A stretch of 64,000 bases of DNA, taken from NCBI RefSeq assembly GCF_019697375.1, contig NZ_JAHCDI010000004.1, positions 1,103,324 to 1,167,323 on the forward strand, read 5' to 3'. A model generated the notes under the pieces. It was not told the DNA's origin, searched no databases, and saw only the letters and a list, made by a program, of their open reading frames with translations. Source of the stretch: Micromonospora tarapacensis (GTDB taxonomy: Bacteria > Actinomycetota > Actinomycetes > Mycobacteriales > Micromonosporaceae). Shown in pieces: positions 42,417 to 51,606 of the stretch (positions are counted from its first letter, which is position 1; every line of letters begins with the position of its first letter). Made by a program: the position numbers and the translations under genes.

Positions 42417-44384
42417 TCACGCATGCTCGCTCCCGGAGGCGGTGAGCGCACCCGGGCGCTCGTCCGGTGGTGCCACGTCCTCGACGAACCGGGCGGCCTG
42501 CAGCCGGAACATGGTCGCGTACCGCCCGTCCAGGGCCACCAGTTCGGCGTGGCTGCCGTCCTCGACGACCGCGCCCTGCTCGATCACGATGATGCGGTCC
42601 GCCCGGCGTACGGTCGAGAACCGGTGCGAGACCAGGATCGTGGTCAGTCCGGCGGTGAGTTCGAGGAAGCGTTCGTAGAGTTCGGCCTCGGCCCGCACGT
42701 CCAGCGCGGCGGTCGGCTCGTCCAGGATCAGCACGCGGGCGCCGGCCTCGACCGCGAAGAAGGCCCGCGCCATGGCGATCCGCTGCCACTGCCCGCCGGA
42801 CAGGTCGACGCCGCCGGAGTACTCCGGCGACAGGATGGTGTCCCACCCCTGCGGAAGCCCTTCGATCAGCGGCAGCGCTCCCGCCCGTTCGGCGGCGGCC
42901 CGCAGCCGGCCGTGATCGGCGGCCGACTCGGGCGCGCCCATCCCGATGTTGTCCCCGGCGCTGAGGTGGTACCGGGTGAAGTCCTGGAAGAGCACGGAGA
43001 CCCGGCTGCGCCACGCCGCCGGCCCGAGGTCGGCCAGGTCGTGGCCGTCCGCGCTGATCGTGCCCGCCGTGGGCCGGTACAGCCCGCAGAGGAGCTTGAC
43101 CAGCGACGTCTTGCCGGCGCCGTTCTCGCCGACGACGGCGAGCGACCGGCCCGCGGCGATGGTGAGATCGAGATCGCGCACCGCGTCCTGGGCGGCGCCC
43201 GGGTAGCGGAACCGGACCCCGCGGACGCGGATCTCCGCGGCGGGGAACTCCGCCGGCAGCGTTCGTCCCCGGGCCGGGTCGCTCGTGCCCTCGGCCGGGT
43301 CGCCTGCGCCCTCGGCCGGGTCGGGTGTGGCGCCGAGACGGTCGTCCAGATCGAGCACCTTGGGCACGGTGACCGCGGCGAACGACAGGATCGCGTTGTG
43401 ACTGTCGAACGCGGTGTAGCTGTTGGCCATGCTCAGGGCCTGGGTGTAGACCGCGAGGGCGGCCAGGCCCAGATCCCCCCGGATCGCGGCCCAGACCAGC
43501 AGACCGTAGGAGAGGGCGTTGACCGCCACGATGGTGCCGGTGGTGCCGAGGACCGCGCCGAGGCGGGGCCGCCGCTGCCGCCAGATCGGCTCGATCGCCG
43601 AGCGCCAGATGGACCGGTAACACCCGAGCAGCCAGTCCAGCATCCCCCAGATCCGGATCTCCTTCGCGGCCGGGGCGGTGATGGCGAGGTCGCGCAGGTA
43701 CTCGGCGCGCCGCAGGGCGTCGCTCTGCCCGAAGCCGACCTGACCGACGCGGAGGTACTCGCGTTGCATGACGTGGACGACGACCGGCCAGACCACCAGC
43801 CACAGCAGACCCACGGCCGGGTGGAACGCCAGCAGCACGGCGGCTGCGCCGAGCGCGCGCAGCCAGGACGGGAGCACCGCGGCCAGTGCCTCGACGGCGA
43901 GGCCGGGGCGGTCCGAATCGGACGTGCCGAGACCGCGGACCACGCGCAGCCGGGCCAGCACCTCGGAGTCCTCCAGGTGCGCGATGGTGGCCGGCCGGCC
44001 GACCGCGGCCATCATCCGCTCCTGCAGGTAGCGGTCGACCTGGCGACCGAGCGTCTCGGCCAGCGTGCGCAGCAGCGGCGAGACGATCCGTTCCAGCATC
44101 ACCAGGGCGCCGACCACCGCCAGCAGCGCGACCAGCGTCCGCTGTTGCGGGGAGTCCGCGCCGCCGCGTACCGCGTCCGGGATGGCGCCGATGAGGATGC
44201 CGGTGGCGACGCCGACCGCGACCGGCAGTACGGATGCGAGCAGGACACCGAGTACGCCGAGCACCGCCTTGGGACGGCTCACCCTCGGCAGCAGCCGCAG
44301 CAGCGCCAGGAGTCCGATGACGGCTGCCGGCGGGCGGAGAAATGTCACGCCAGTTGAATATCGGGGACTGCCGCGAAGGGTCAA
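42417..44384 (-). CDS. ABC transporter, fused membrane/ATPase subunit, 655 aa
   Basis: Partner of the downstream half-transporter. Seen: membrane helices ('VLGVLGVLLASVLPVAVGVA', 'LLAVVGALVMLERIVSPLL', 'AAVLLAFHPAVGLLWLVVWP'), a linker with three tandem copies of a 7-residue unit (DPAEGAG/DPAEGTS/DPARG..), then Walker A 'AVVGENGAGKTSLVKLLCGL', signature 'LSGGQWQRIAMARAFF', Walker B 'VLILDEPTAALD' and 'TILVSHRFSTVRRADRIIVI'. The true start may be the GTG at 44348 ('VTFLRPPAA'). Transcribed away from the NB-ARC regulator. Confidence 0.92.
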   Translation of the reverse strand: MTLRGSPRYSTGVTFLRPPAAVIGLLALLRLLPRVSRPKAVLGVLGVLLASVLPVAVGVATGILIGAIPDAVRGGADSPQQRTLVALLAVVGALVMLERIVSPLLRTLAETLGRQVDRYLQERMMAAVGRPATIAHLEDSEVLARLRVVRGLGTSDSDRPGLAVEALAAVLPSWLRALGAAAVLLAFHPAVGLLWLVVWPVVVHVMQREYLRVGQVGFGQSDALRRAEYLRDLAITAPAAKEIRIWGMLDWLLGCYRSIWRSAIEPIWRQRRPRLGAVLGTTGTIVAVNALSYGLLVWAAIRGDLGLAALAVYTQALSMANSYTAFDSHNAILSFAAVTVPKVLDLDDRLGATPDPAEGAGDPAEGTSDPARGRTLPAEFPAAEIRVRGVRFRYPGAAQDAVRDLDLTIAAGRSLAVVGENGAGKTSLVKLLCGLYRPTAGTISADGHDLADLGPAAWRSRVSVLFQDFTRYHLSAGDNIGMGAPESAADHGRLRAAAERAGALPLIEGLPQGWDTILSPEYSGGVDLSGGQWQRIAMARAFFAVEAGARVLILDEPTAALDVRAEAELYERFLELTAGLTTILVSHRFSTVRRADRIIVIEQGAVVEDGSHAELVALDGRYATMFRLQAARFVEDVAPPDERPGALTASGSEHA

Positions 44385-44567
44385 GACGGGTCACCGATCA
44401 TTTTGACCGCCGTCACTTCCCTTTGTCCCAGGAAAGCTGCCTGCTAACCTCCGCTTGGCACCTGATCGAGGACTCAACGGTCGAGTATCTCGGGTGATGT
44501 TGGGGTGACTGTCGCGCTCGCGGCGCAATAAGGAAAGCCGCACGCTTTCGGCGTTGAGCGGGGAGAT
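44385..44567. promoter_or_regulatory. Divergent promoter region, exporter operon / regulator
   Basis: 183 bp between outward-facing genes, noticeably AT-richer than its surroundings (e.g. 'gatcattttgaccgccgt', about 44396-44413). It probably carries the promoters of the exporter pair and of the HTH/NB-ARC regulator. Confidence 0.5.
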
Positions 44568-45836
44568 ATGGGCCTGGGAAACAATGTTGCACTGCTGCGC
44601 AGGCTGCGTGGTTGGACGCAAGAGGAACTCGCTGAGCGGTGCGGGCTCAGCGTACGGACGATCCGCAACGTCGAGCTGGGATCGGTCGACCCCCGTCGGT
44701 CGTCGGTCAACCTGATACTGCGCGCGCTCGACGCCGGCGAGGTGACCGAGGACCCCCGTGGTGTCCCGGCTGCCCCGGACCAGTGGCGCGGGCTGCCCCC
44801 GCCGAGGCATCCCATCGTGGGCATGCGCGCCGAGCTGCACGAGCTGGCGCGGACCGTGCTGGCCAGCCGCCTGACGGCCGTGCTGGGGCCCGGGGGAGTG
44901 GGCAAGACCCGGATCGCGCTGGGCGTGGCGGCCGAGATCGCCTCGACGTTCCGGCACGGGGTCCTGGTCGTCGAGCTGGGTGACATCCCGGCGGAGGAGC
45001 CGGCGGCACCACCGCCCACGGCGGTGATCCTGGACCGCGTCACCCGGCTCATCGATCCGGAATCGACCCGCGGCGACCAGCGAACGGTGGGCGGTGCCCC
45101 CGGCGTCAACGCCGCCCTGCTGATCCTCCTCGACAACGCCGAGCACCTGCCGTCCGCCGTCGCCGCAGCCGGCAAGGAACTGCTCAACACGTACCCCCGG
45201 GCGCACATCCTCATCACCTCACGCCGGCCGGTCACCGACCGGTGGGGGGTGAGCCGGGAGATCCGGCCGTTGCCGGTGGAGCCGGCGCACCAGGAGGGCG
45301 GCTCGCTCGCGCCCGCCGTCGAACTCGTCCTGCGCCGGGCGAGCACGGGCCTGCCGGGCACCGCCGACCTGGCCCGGGACCTGCCGCACGTGGTGGAACT
45401 GTGCCGACGGCTGGAGGGCATTCCCCGGGCGTTGGAGTTCGCCGCGGAACGCCTGCGGACCATTCCCATCCGGTCGCTGCTGGCGGCCGGACCGGCCCTG
45501 CGCATGCTGTGCACCAGCGACCATTCGCTGTCTCCGCACCAGCGGTCGATGGCCGACAGCATCCGGTGGAGTATCGACCTGCTCTCGGACGGCCACCGTT
45601 GGCTGCTGCGGCACATCGCCGGCCTGCCCGCCACCGAGTTCACGTACGAACAGGTGCTGGAGGCGGCCGGCGAGGCGGCCGGCGCGGACCTGGAGAGCGT
45701 GTTGTGCCACTTCTCCGACGTGGTCGACCATGGTCTCGTCACCGCCTGCCGCGACCACGGCTACCGGTACCGTCTGATGCCCTACGTCGGTGAGGTCGTC
45801 CGGGCCGACCTCGACGCCTCCCCGGTGGCCGCCTGA
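44568..45836 (+). CDS. HTH/NB-ARC-type transcriptional regulator, 422 aa
   Basis: Seen: an N-terminal XRE-like HTH ('LLRRLRGWTQEELAERCGLS', 'VRTIRNVELGSVDPRRSSVN'), then an AAA/NB-ARC ATPase with P-loop 'GPGGVGKTRIALGVAAE', Walker B 'LLILLDNAEHLPSAVAAA', 'HILITSRRPVTDRWG' and 'ELCRRLEGIPRALEFAAERL'. The protein ends after a winged-helix-like segment and has no TPR array, so it is shorter than AfsR-type relatives. The ATG at 44568 follows GGGGAG. It sits inside the cluster, divergent from the exporters, and is a likely pathway regulator. Confidence 0.9.
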   Translation: MGLGNNVALLRRLRGWTQEELAERCGLSVRTIRNVELGSVDPRRSSVNLILRALDAGEVTEDPRGVPAAPDQWRGLPPPRHPIVGMRAELHELARTVLASRLTAVLGPGGVGKTRIALGVAAEIASTFRHGVLVVELGDIPAEEPAAPPPTAVILDRVTRLIDPESTRGDQRTVGGAPGVNAALLILLDNAEHLPSAVAAAGKELLNTYPRAHILITSRRPVTDRWGVSREIRPLPVEPAHQEGGSLAPAVELVLRRASTGLPGTADLARDLPHVVELCRRLEGIPRALEFAAERLRTIPIRSLLAAGPALRMLCTSDHSLSPHQRSMADSIRWSIDLLSDGHRWLLRHIAGLPATEFTYEQVLEAAGEAAGADLESVLCHFSDVVDHGLVTACRDHGYRYRLMPYVGEVVRADLDASPVAA

Positions 45837-45915
45837 CCGTCCGCCCGACCGCCGGGATCGGCCCGGCACCGGTCCGGTTCACCGCGGCCGGTGTCCACCG
45901 CGGATCCGGGCACCG

Positions 45916-48047
45916 TCAGAGCAGGGTGAGCAGCGTCCTGGTGTCGACCTTTCCGTTGGCGGTCAGCGGGATCTCGTCGACGGCGACGAAGTCCGCGGGG
46001 ATCATGTGGTCGGGCAGCCGGGCGGCCAGGCCGGCGCGGAGCCGGTCGACGTCCATCGGCTGACCGGTGGCGGCGATGACGAACGCGGCGAGTCCGCGTG
46101 GGCGCGACGGCGTGCCCGTGGCGAGGACCACCGCGTCGCGGACCTGGGGATCGTCCCGCAGGACCGCACGGATCTCCCCGAGCTCGACGCGGTACCCGCG
46201 GATCTTGACCTGGTGGTCGACGCGGCCCAGGAACTCCAGCGTGCCGTCGGGCAGCCAGCGGCCGAGGTCGCCGCTGCGGTAGAGGCGGGCACCGGGGGCA
46301 CCGAACGGATCGGGCCGGAACCGGTCGGCGGTCAACGCGGGGTCGCCGAGGTAGCCCCGGGCGACGCCGAGCCCGCCGATGTGGATCTCGCCGGCCACGC
46401 CGACCGGTGTCGGTTCCAACTGGTCGGTCAGGACGTACATGGTGGTGTTGGGGATGGGCAGGCCGAGCGGGACCAGCTCGGTGCCGGGGTCGTCGGTGAT
46501 CGGCTGTCCAGAGTTGCCGATCGTGATCTCGGTGGGTCCGTACTCGGTCGCGACCGGCGTCCCACCGGGGCCCGCGAGGTCGCGCCAGCGCCGGGCCAGC
46601 GCGGTGGGGAACGCGTCACCCGCGGCGATCACGATGCCCGCCAATCCGTGGGCCTGCTCCGGGTCGAGGTCGAAGCTGAGCAGGTTGAGCTGCCCGGGAG
46701 TCAGCTTGACGAAGCTGTACGGCGCGCCGGCGGCCAGCGCGTCCCCGAGGTCGGCGGCGGGCAGCGGATCGGGCAGGAGGTGGACCGGCTGCCCGGTCAG
46801 CAGCGGTGTGTAGAGGCTCGGGATGCCGAGGTCGAAGGCGAGGGAGGCGAAGAACGGCGCGCCCCCGTGACCGCGGGCCGCGTACGCCTGCACGGTCCAC
46901 AGCAGATAGTTGCGCAGCCCGCCGTGCTGGACCAGCACGCCTTTGGGCGCACCGGTCGAGCCCGACGTGTAGATGACGTACGCCAGGTGGCTGGGTTCGA
47001 TCCGGGTCGCCGGTGGGGTGGCCGGCGCCCCGTCCACGTCCGCGCGTTCCCGGTCCAACAGCAGGAACCGGCATCCCGGGGTGGGCTCCAGCGCGGGCAG
47101 GTGGCCGGTTCGGCTGATCACCAGCCGGCAGCCGGACGTGCCGATCATGTGGCGCAGCCGCTCCACCGGGTGGTCCGGGTCGAGCGGGACGTACCCGGCC
47201 CCCGACTTCCAGATGCCGAGCAGCACCGGAAGCAGGTCGGCGCCCCGGCGCAGGCACACACCCACCGGGATGTCCTGCCCGGCGCCGAGGCCGATGAGGT
47301 GGTGGGCGATCTGGTTGGACCGCCGCTCCAACTCCCGGTAGGTCAGCGACGTGTTACCCAGCCGCACGGCGGTGGCCTGCGGATTCCGCTCCGCCTGGGC
47401 CTGGATCAGCTCCACCACGCTCGGACCGTCCCGCTCGACGCGGGGGCCGGCGGCCCAGTCGTCGAGGAGTGCGCGCCGTTGTTCGGGCGGCAGGCAGGCG
47501 CGGCGGGGTCGTCGGGCCCCGCGGCCATCGCGGTGAGTACGGCCCGGTACAGCGACGCCAGCCGGTCCAGCCGGGCCGGCGAGGTCGCGCCCGACGCCGC
47601 GCGCAGCAGCAGGTGGCCGTCGCGGACCTCGACCCGCGGGCCGTGCCGGGCGGGCGGGTCGGCCGGTGACCCGGCGGCGTCCGGGCCGATGAAGAGCGGG
47701 TCGGCGCCGTCGGCCGGTCCGGTGTCCGGGGCCACCGTGGCGGCGGCGTGCGCCGCCCGCCACACCCGGTCGACCAGCCCTCGCCAGGTCGGGTCGGTCA
47801 GCTCGATCTCGATCCGGCGCGGCATCCGCTCGCCGGCCGCCAACAGCAGGTCGACGTGGCACAGACGCTCCTCGGCCAGCATACCGAGGACCTTGACGTG
47901 GGCGGCGAGCAGCACCGCGGGTATCGGCGCGTCGTCGGTGCGCGCCCGCAGCGCGGCCACCAGGTCGGCGTACGCCACCCTGACCCGCGCGACGTCGGCG
48001 ACGGTGCCCCGCCCCGCCTCGGTATCGGTGGAGGAAGTCGTGGTCAT
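45916..48047 (-). CDS. NRPS-2: adenylation protein with N-terminal stub, about 710 aa (frameshift)
   Basis: Seen: about 170 N-terminal residues ('APIPAVLLAAHVKVLGMLAE', 'DPTWRGLVDRVWRAAHAAAT') that look like the remnant of a condensation domain, then a complete A domain: '[20 protein letters not shown]' (A3), 'ATEYGPTEITIG' (A5), 'LYRSGDLGRWLPDG' (A7), 'GRVDHQVKIRGYRVELGEI' (A8) and 'PLTANGKVDTRTLL' (A10 Lys). No carrier domain follows, so it must load a PCP in trans. Pocket by eye: D-L-P-K-I-A-E-I-G-K, nearest to Asn-type codes. A one-base loss near 47498 splits the frame. The ATG at 48047 overlaps the thioesterase stop. Confidence 0.88.
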
Positions 48048-48796
48048 GTCTGTCCCATCAGGTTCCGGACCAGGGTGCCGACCAGCTCGCCCGCCTCGCG
48101 CAGGATGAAGTGTTCGGCGTCGATCAGGTGGAACGCGAAATCCCGCGTCGTCTCCGCCGACCAGGCCGCCATGTCGGCGGCCCGCACGAACCCGTCGCGG
48201 CGGCCACCGATGACGGTGATCGGCACGTCCAGCGGGGGCGCCGGCTCGTACCGCACCCGCTCGACCACCCGGTAGTCGGCCCGGAAGATCCGTTCGAGCA
48301 ACGGCAGCAGGTCGGGATCGTCGAGCACCTCCTTGGGCATCCCGCCGAACTCGACGACGCGCCGCAGCAGCTCCTCCCGGCCCAACAGGTGCAGTTCGCT
48401 GGGGGGTCGCAGCCGCGGCGCCTCGGACGACGAGACGACAAGCATGGCGGGCGTGGCGCCGCCGCCGGCGCGTAGCCGCCGCGCCAACTCGAAGGCGATG
48501 ACGCTGCCGGAGCAGTGGCCCAGCAGCACGAACGGGCGGTCCAGCAGCGGCGCCAGCGCCGGCAGCAGTCCGTCGACCAGGGCGCCCAGATCGTCGACAA
48601 GTGGCTCGCCGAGCCGGTTCTCGCGGCCGGGAAACCGGACGGCACAGAGCTCGACGTCGGCCGGCAGCCGTTCCACCCAGGAGTTGAAGGCCGCCCCACC
48701 GGCGCCGATGTGGGGTACGCAGATCAACCGGAGCCGGGGATCGGCCACCTTTCGGGGACGGGCGAGCCACCGGGTGGGCGCGGGACCGGAAGTCAA
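48044..48796 (-). CDS. Type II thioesterase, 250 aa
   Basis: Editing or release hydrolase. Seen: 'RLICVPHIGAGGAAFNSWVE', 'AVRFPGRENR' (typical of GrsT/RifR-type enzymes), nucleophile motif 'LLGHCSGSVIAFELARRL' (Ser96), acid in 'VIGGRRDGFV' and His in 'LIDAEHFILREAG'. The start is probably the TTG at 48796, with AGGAG nine bases upstream; both the start and its ribosome site lie inside an 18-bp duplicate of the preceding gene's end. Located between the PCP-TE protein and NRPS-2. Confidence 0.9.
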   Translation of the reverse strand: MTSGPAPTRWLARPRKVADPRLRLICVPHIGAGGAAFNSWVERLPADVELCAVRFPGRENRLGEPLVDDLGALVDGLLPALAPLLDRPFVLLGHCSGSVIAFELARRLRAGGGATPAMLVVSSSEAPRLRPPSELHLLGREELLRRVVEFGGMPKEVLDDPDLLPLLERIFRADYRVVERVRYEPAPPLDVPITVIGGRRDGFVRAADMAAWSAETTRDFAFHLIDAEHFILREAGELVGTLVRNLMGQT

Positions 48797-48833
48797 CGGG
48801 CCAGCTCCTGTCTCCTCAACGGGCCAGTTCCTG
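48793..48833. repeat. 18-bp direct repeat at a gene junction
   Basis: 48793-48810 and 48816-48833 match at 17 of 18 positions ('tcaacgggccag.tcctg'). On the minus strand the upstream copy encodes the last residues and stop of the PCP-TE protein (QELAR-stop). The downstream copy supplies the AGGAG and TTG start of the thioesterase gene. Confidence 0.75.
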
Positions 48834-49934
48834 GTGGAGGATGGCGCCGAGCCGGGCGTCGGCGAGGATCCCGGCGGGCGACTCGACGCCGTACTGGAAG
48901 AGGTGGACCCGGGCATCGGCGACGAGGGCACCCCAGGCGTCGGCGACGGCCCGGGCATCCGGCCCGTCGACGCAGAGCACCGCCGGACCGTCGTAGCCGC
49001 CGGGCTGGTGGCCGTGGACCTCGCCGGCGAACTCGGCCCAGGCGAGCTGCGCCCGGGCCACGTCGGCCGGTGACAGCTCGTCGTCGTACCAGCCGGCCTC
49101 GCGCAGCCGGGCCAGCACCTGACCGGCGTCCTCCCGGCCGGAGAGCGCGAAGCGGCGGGCCAGCGCCGTGCACCGCAGGTCGAGCAGCTCCTCGACGCGG
49201 GTCGGGCGGCCGGCTGCCGGTCCGGGCGCGGGGGGCAGGATCATCGCCAGCAGCGCGACCTCGTGGCCACCGCGGCGCAGCGTCCGGGCCACCTCGTAGG
49301 CGAGCACCGCGCGGTGTCCGAAACCGGCCAGCAGGTAGGGCCCGTGCGGCGCGGCGGCCAGCAGCGCGTCGAGGTAGCGCTCGACGAGGTTGGCGAGCCC
49401 GGCGTCCGGCGGGAGCGGGTCGCGCACGCCCGGCGCCGCGAGACCCGTCACCGGCCGGTCGGGCGCCCACGCCGCGGCCGCCTCGCGTTCCCGTCGGGCA
49501 TGGCTCTCCGAGTGCAGCAGGAACAGCGGCGGGGCGGCACCGCCCGTCCCGATCGCGGTCGGGCGGCAGCGCACCTCGGCCCAGGACGGGGCCCGCCAGC
49601 GGGATACGGCGTCGGCGCCGGCGAGGAGTTCCGGGAACACGGCCCGGCCCGGTGCCGGGGCGCGCTCGTTGCCCACGGTCAGGCTCTCCGCCAGCCGGGC
49701 CGGGGTCGGGTTGCGCAACGCCACCGAGGTACGCACGGCGATGCCGCGCCTGCGTAGCTCGTCCACGGTGTCGATGATGGAGAGCGAGTCGCCGCCCAGA
49801 TCGAAGAAGTCGTCGTGCGGGGCGACCTCGGTGTCCAGGACACCGCGCCAGACGTCGCAGACCGTCTCCTCGATCGCCCGGCAGGTGAGCAGTGTCTCGC
49901 CCAGCCGGGAGCCGGGTGCGTCGACCGCGGTCAT
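48816..49934 (-). CDS. PCP fused to a serine-less thioesterase-like domain, 372 aa
   Basis: Seen: a peptidyl carrier domain with 'APHDDFFDLGGDSLSIIDTV' (Ser50), then an alpha/beta-hydrolase of the NRPS thioesterase type ('LFLLHSESHARREREAAAAW', 'GPYLLAGFGHRAVLAYEVAR'). Where such domains have G-x-S-x-G this one has G-F-G-H-R, so the nucleophile (position 206) is Gly. It therefore should not hydrolyse or cyclise by the usual acyl-enzyme route. It could bind a chain, act as a platform, or be degenerate. The ATG at 49934 has GGGAGGTGGGGG upstream. First gene of the minus-strand NRPS-2 operon. Confidence 0.85.
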   Translation of the reverse strand: MTAVDAPGSRLGETLLTCRAIEETVCDVWRGVLDTEVAPHDDFFDLGGDSLSIIDTVDELRRRGIAVRTSVALRNPTPARLAESLTVGNERAPAPGRAVFPELLAGADAVSRWRAPSWAEVRCRPTAIGTGGAAPPLFLLHSESHARREREAAAAWAPDRPVTGLAAPGVRDPLPPDAGLANLVERYLDALLAAAPHGPYLLAGFGHRAVLAYEVARTLRRGGHEVALLAMILPPAPGPAAGRPTRVEELLDLRCTALARRFALSGREDAGQVLARLREAGWYDDELSPADVARAQLAWAEFAGEVHGHQPGGYDGPAVLCVDGPDARAVADAWGALVADARVHLFQYGVESPAGILADARLGAILHQELAR

Positions 49935-50089
49935 CCCCCACCTCCCGCCCTTGCGTGGCCCCCCGATCCTCTTCGGCGGCCGGCGGCGGTACCAGGCAGT
50001 TCGCCGGCAAGTCCGGTGGCCGGAGTTGCCGTCGCCGTTGCCTGTCAACCGCAGGTCGGGCGTGCGTTACTGGGCATCCAGGAGGGACG
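49935..50089. promoter_or_regulatory. Divergent promoter region, PCP-TE operon / carrier-ligase operon
   Basis: 155 bp between outward-facing starts. Promoters for two central biosynthetic operons should lie here. No operator recognised by eye. Confidence 0.45.
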
Positions 50090-51310
50090 ATGATCGAGAC
50101 TGAGGTCGTTCTGCGTACGCCGGTGCCACAGGCCCGCGTCGCGGAACTCGAGCGGCGGATGTTCTACGTGTCCGCGCAGATCGAGTCGTTCCGACTCGTC
50201 GTCGACGACGGGACGGTCCGCGCGGTCCGGTTGTTCAGCACGGCGGCGCTGGACCGGGAGGCGCTGTCGGCGAAGCTCAACACCATGGTCGAGAACGACC
50301 TGGGCAGCCAACCGGAGCAGCCGACCAAGGTGGTCTGGCGGTCGGCCAACCTGCGCGCGACCCATGAGGTGTACGCGCCGCTGCTGGCCGCGGGGGTGGT
50401 CAGCGAGGCCGGCGAGGGGCAGATCGCGGTCGGTGAGCCCCTGATCTCGCTGCTGGCGGCGCTGGACCGGCGCCTGCGGGATCTCGTGGTCGAGACGTTC
50501 GCGGCGACCGAGTACCGGTATCCGACGCTGATCCCCACCCGGGTGCTCGACGCGGCCGGCTATCCGGGCGCCTTCCCCCAGCACCTGATGTTCGTGACCC
50601 GGCTGCACGAGGACCTGGACGTGTACCGCGACTTCCAGCGCTCCTACGATGCCGCTGGCGCGCTGGACGGCGAGGCGGCGTTGCGGCGGTGCTCCAACGT
50701 GGACTACTGCCTGCCGCCGACGATGTGTTACCACACCTTCGCCCAGTACCGCGGCCGGGTTCTGCCGGCCGACGGGGTGCACGTGGTGACCTCCCGCGGC
50801 AAGTCGTTCCGGTACGAGTCGCGGTACGCCACGACCCTGGAGCGGCTCTGGGACTTCACCATCCGGGAGACCGTGTTCTTCGGTGGCCGTGGCGCGGTCC
50901 TGGACGCCCGCGAGCGGCTGATGGAGCTGATCTTCGCGCTCGTCGACGAACTGGGGCTGGACGGGCACTGCGAGGTCGCCAGCGACCCGTTCTTCATCGG
51001 CGCCGACCGTGCGGCCCGTGCCTGGTCGCAGCGGCAGCTCGAACTCAAGTACGAGCTGCGGCTGCGGTTGGGGCCGGACCGGGACGTCGCCGTGGGCTCG
51101 TTCAACTTCCACGGCGACTTCTTCGGCCGTGGGTTCGACATCACCCGGCCCGACGGGGTCCCCCTGGTCAGCGGCTGCGCGGGGTTCGGCCTGGAACGCC
51201 TGGTCTACGCGCTGCTCTGCCAGCACGGCCCCGATCCCGACAACTGGCCGGCGGCGGTGCGCGAGTGGCACCGTGCCGAGCGCGCCGGCGAACAGTCCCC
51301 GGTGCGCTGA
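50090..51310 (+). CDS. Class II aaRS-like amino acid:[carrier protein] ligase, 406 aa
   Basis: Seryl-tRNA-synthetase-related catalytic domain without the tRNA-binding coiled coil. Such proteins activate a small amino acid and transfer it to the phosphopantetheine of a carrier protein. Seen: a non-synthetase N-terminus of about 85 residues, then '[20 protein letters not shown]' (motif 1 area), '[20 protein letters not shown]' (a cysteine in the expected zinc site), '[14 protein letters not shown]' (motif 2) and '[17 protein letters not shown]' (motif 3 Arg). The ATG at 50090 has AGGAGGGACG upstream. It begins the operon that contains MbtH, NRPS-3, an ACP and the KS pair; the ACP at 56557 is a natural partner. 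Confidence 0.88.
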   Translation: MIETEVVLRTPVPQARVAELERRMFYVSAQIESFRLVVDDGTVRAVRLFSTAALDREALSAKLNTMVENDLGSQPEQPTKVVWRSANLRATHEVYAPLLAAGVVSEAGEGQIAVGEPLISLLAALDRRLRDLVVETFAATEYRYPTLIPTRVLDAAGYPGAFPQHLMFVTRLHEDLDVYRDFQRSYDAAGALDGEAALRRCSNVDYCLPPTMCYHTFAQYRGRVLPADGVHVVTSRGKSFRYESRYATTLERLWDFTIRETVFFGGRGAVLDARERLMELIFALVDELGLDGHCEVASDPFFIGADRAARAWSQRQLELKYELRLRLGPDRDVAVGSFNFHGDFFGRGFDITRPDGVPLVSGCAGFGLERLVYALLCQHGPDPDNWPAAVREWHRAERAGEQSPVR

Positions 51311-51359
51311 TGGCCGCGCCCGACCCGTCCCCAGCGGCCTTGGCGGAAGGAGAGCTCTG

Positions 51360-51575
51360 GTGAGCAGCGTCGTCGTGGGCGACACCTACCAGGTTGTCGT
51401 CAACCACGAGGAGCAGTACTCGATATGGCCCGCTCATCGCGAGCCGCCGGAGGGCTGGCGGGGCGAGGGCACCGTCGGCACCAAGGCGGACTGCCTCGCC
51501 CGCATCGCCGAGGTCTGGACCGACCTGCGCCCGTTGAGCGTCCGCGCGGCGAGCCTCCGCGCCGACGGGTCGTAG
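51360..51575 (+). CDS. MbtH-like protein, 71 aa
   Basis: Small chaperone that binds and activates NRPS adenylation domains. Seen: '[20 protein letters not shown]', 'GWRGEG' and '[15 protein letters not shown]', all three family signatures. The GTG at 51360 has AAGGAGA seven bases upstream. Its likely clients are the A domains of NRPS-1 and NRPS-2, since the one in NRPS-3 is degenerate. Confidence 0.95.
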   Translation: MSSVVVGDTYQVVVNHEEQYSIWPAHREPPEGWRGEGTVGTKADCLARIAEVWTDLRPLSVRAASLRADGS

Positions 51576-51606
51576 TCGCCGTGGGCCGCAGGGAGGAGGA
51601 CCTACC

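Noticed and set aside
40606..44394. A single open frame of about 1260 codons across both ABC transporter genes
   Set aside because: Only the part up to 42396 has transporter motifs; the upstream half is an arginine/alanine-rich out-of-frame reading of the second transporter, which is intact in another frame.
44385..44567. StrR-type binding site
   Set aside because: I looked for a long inverted repeat of the GTTCGAC type in this and the other intergenic regions and found none convincing by eye.
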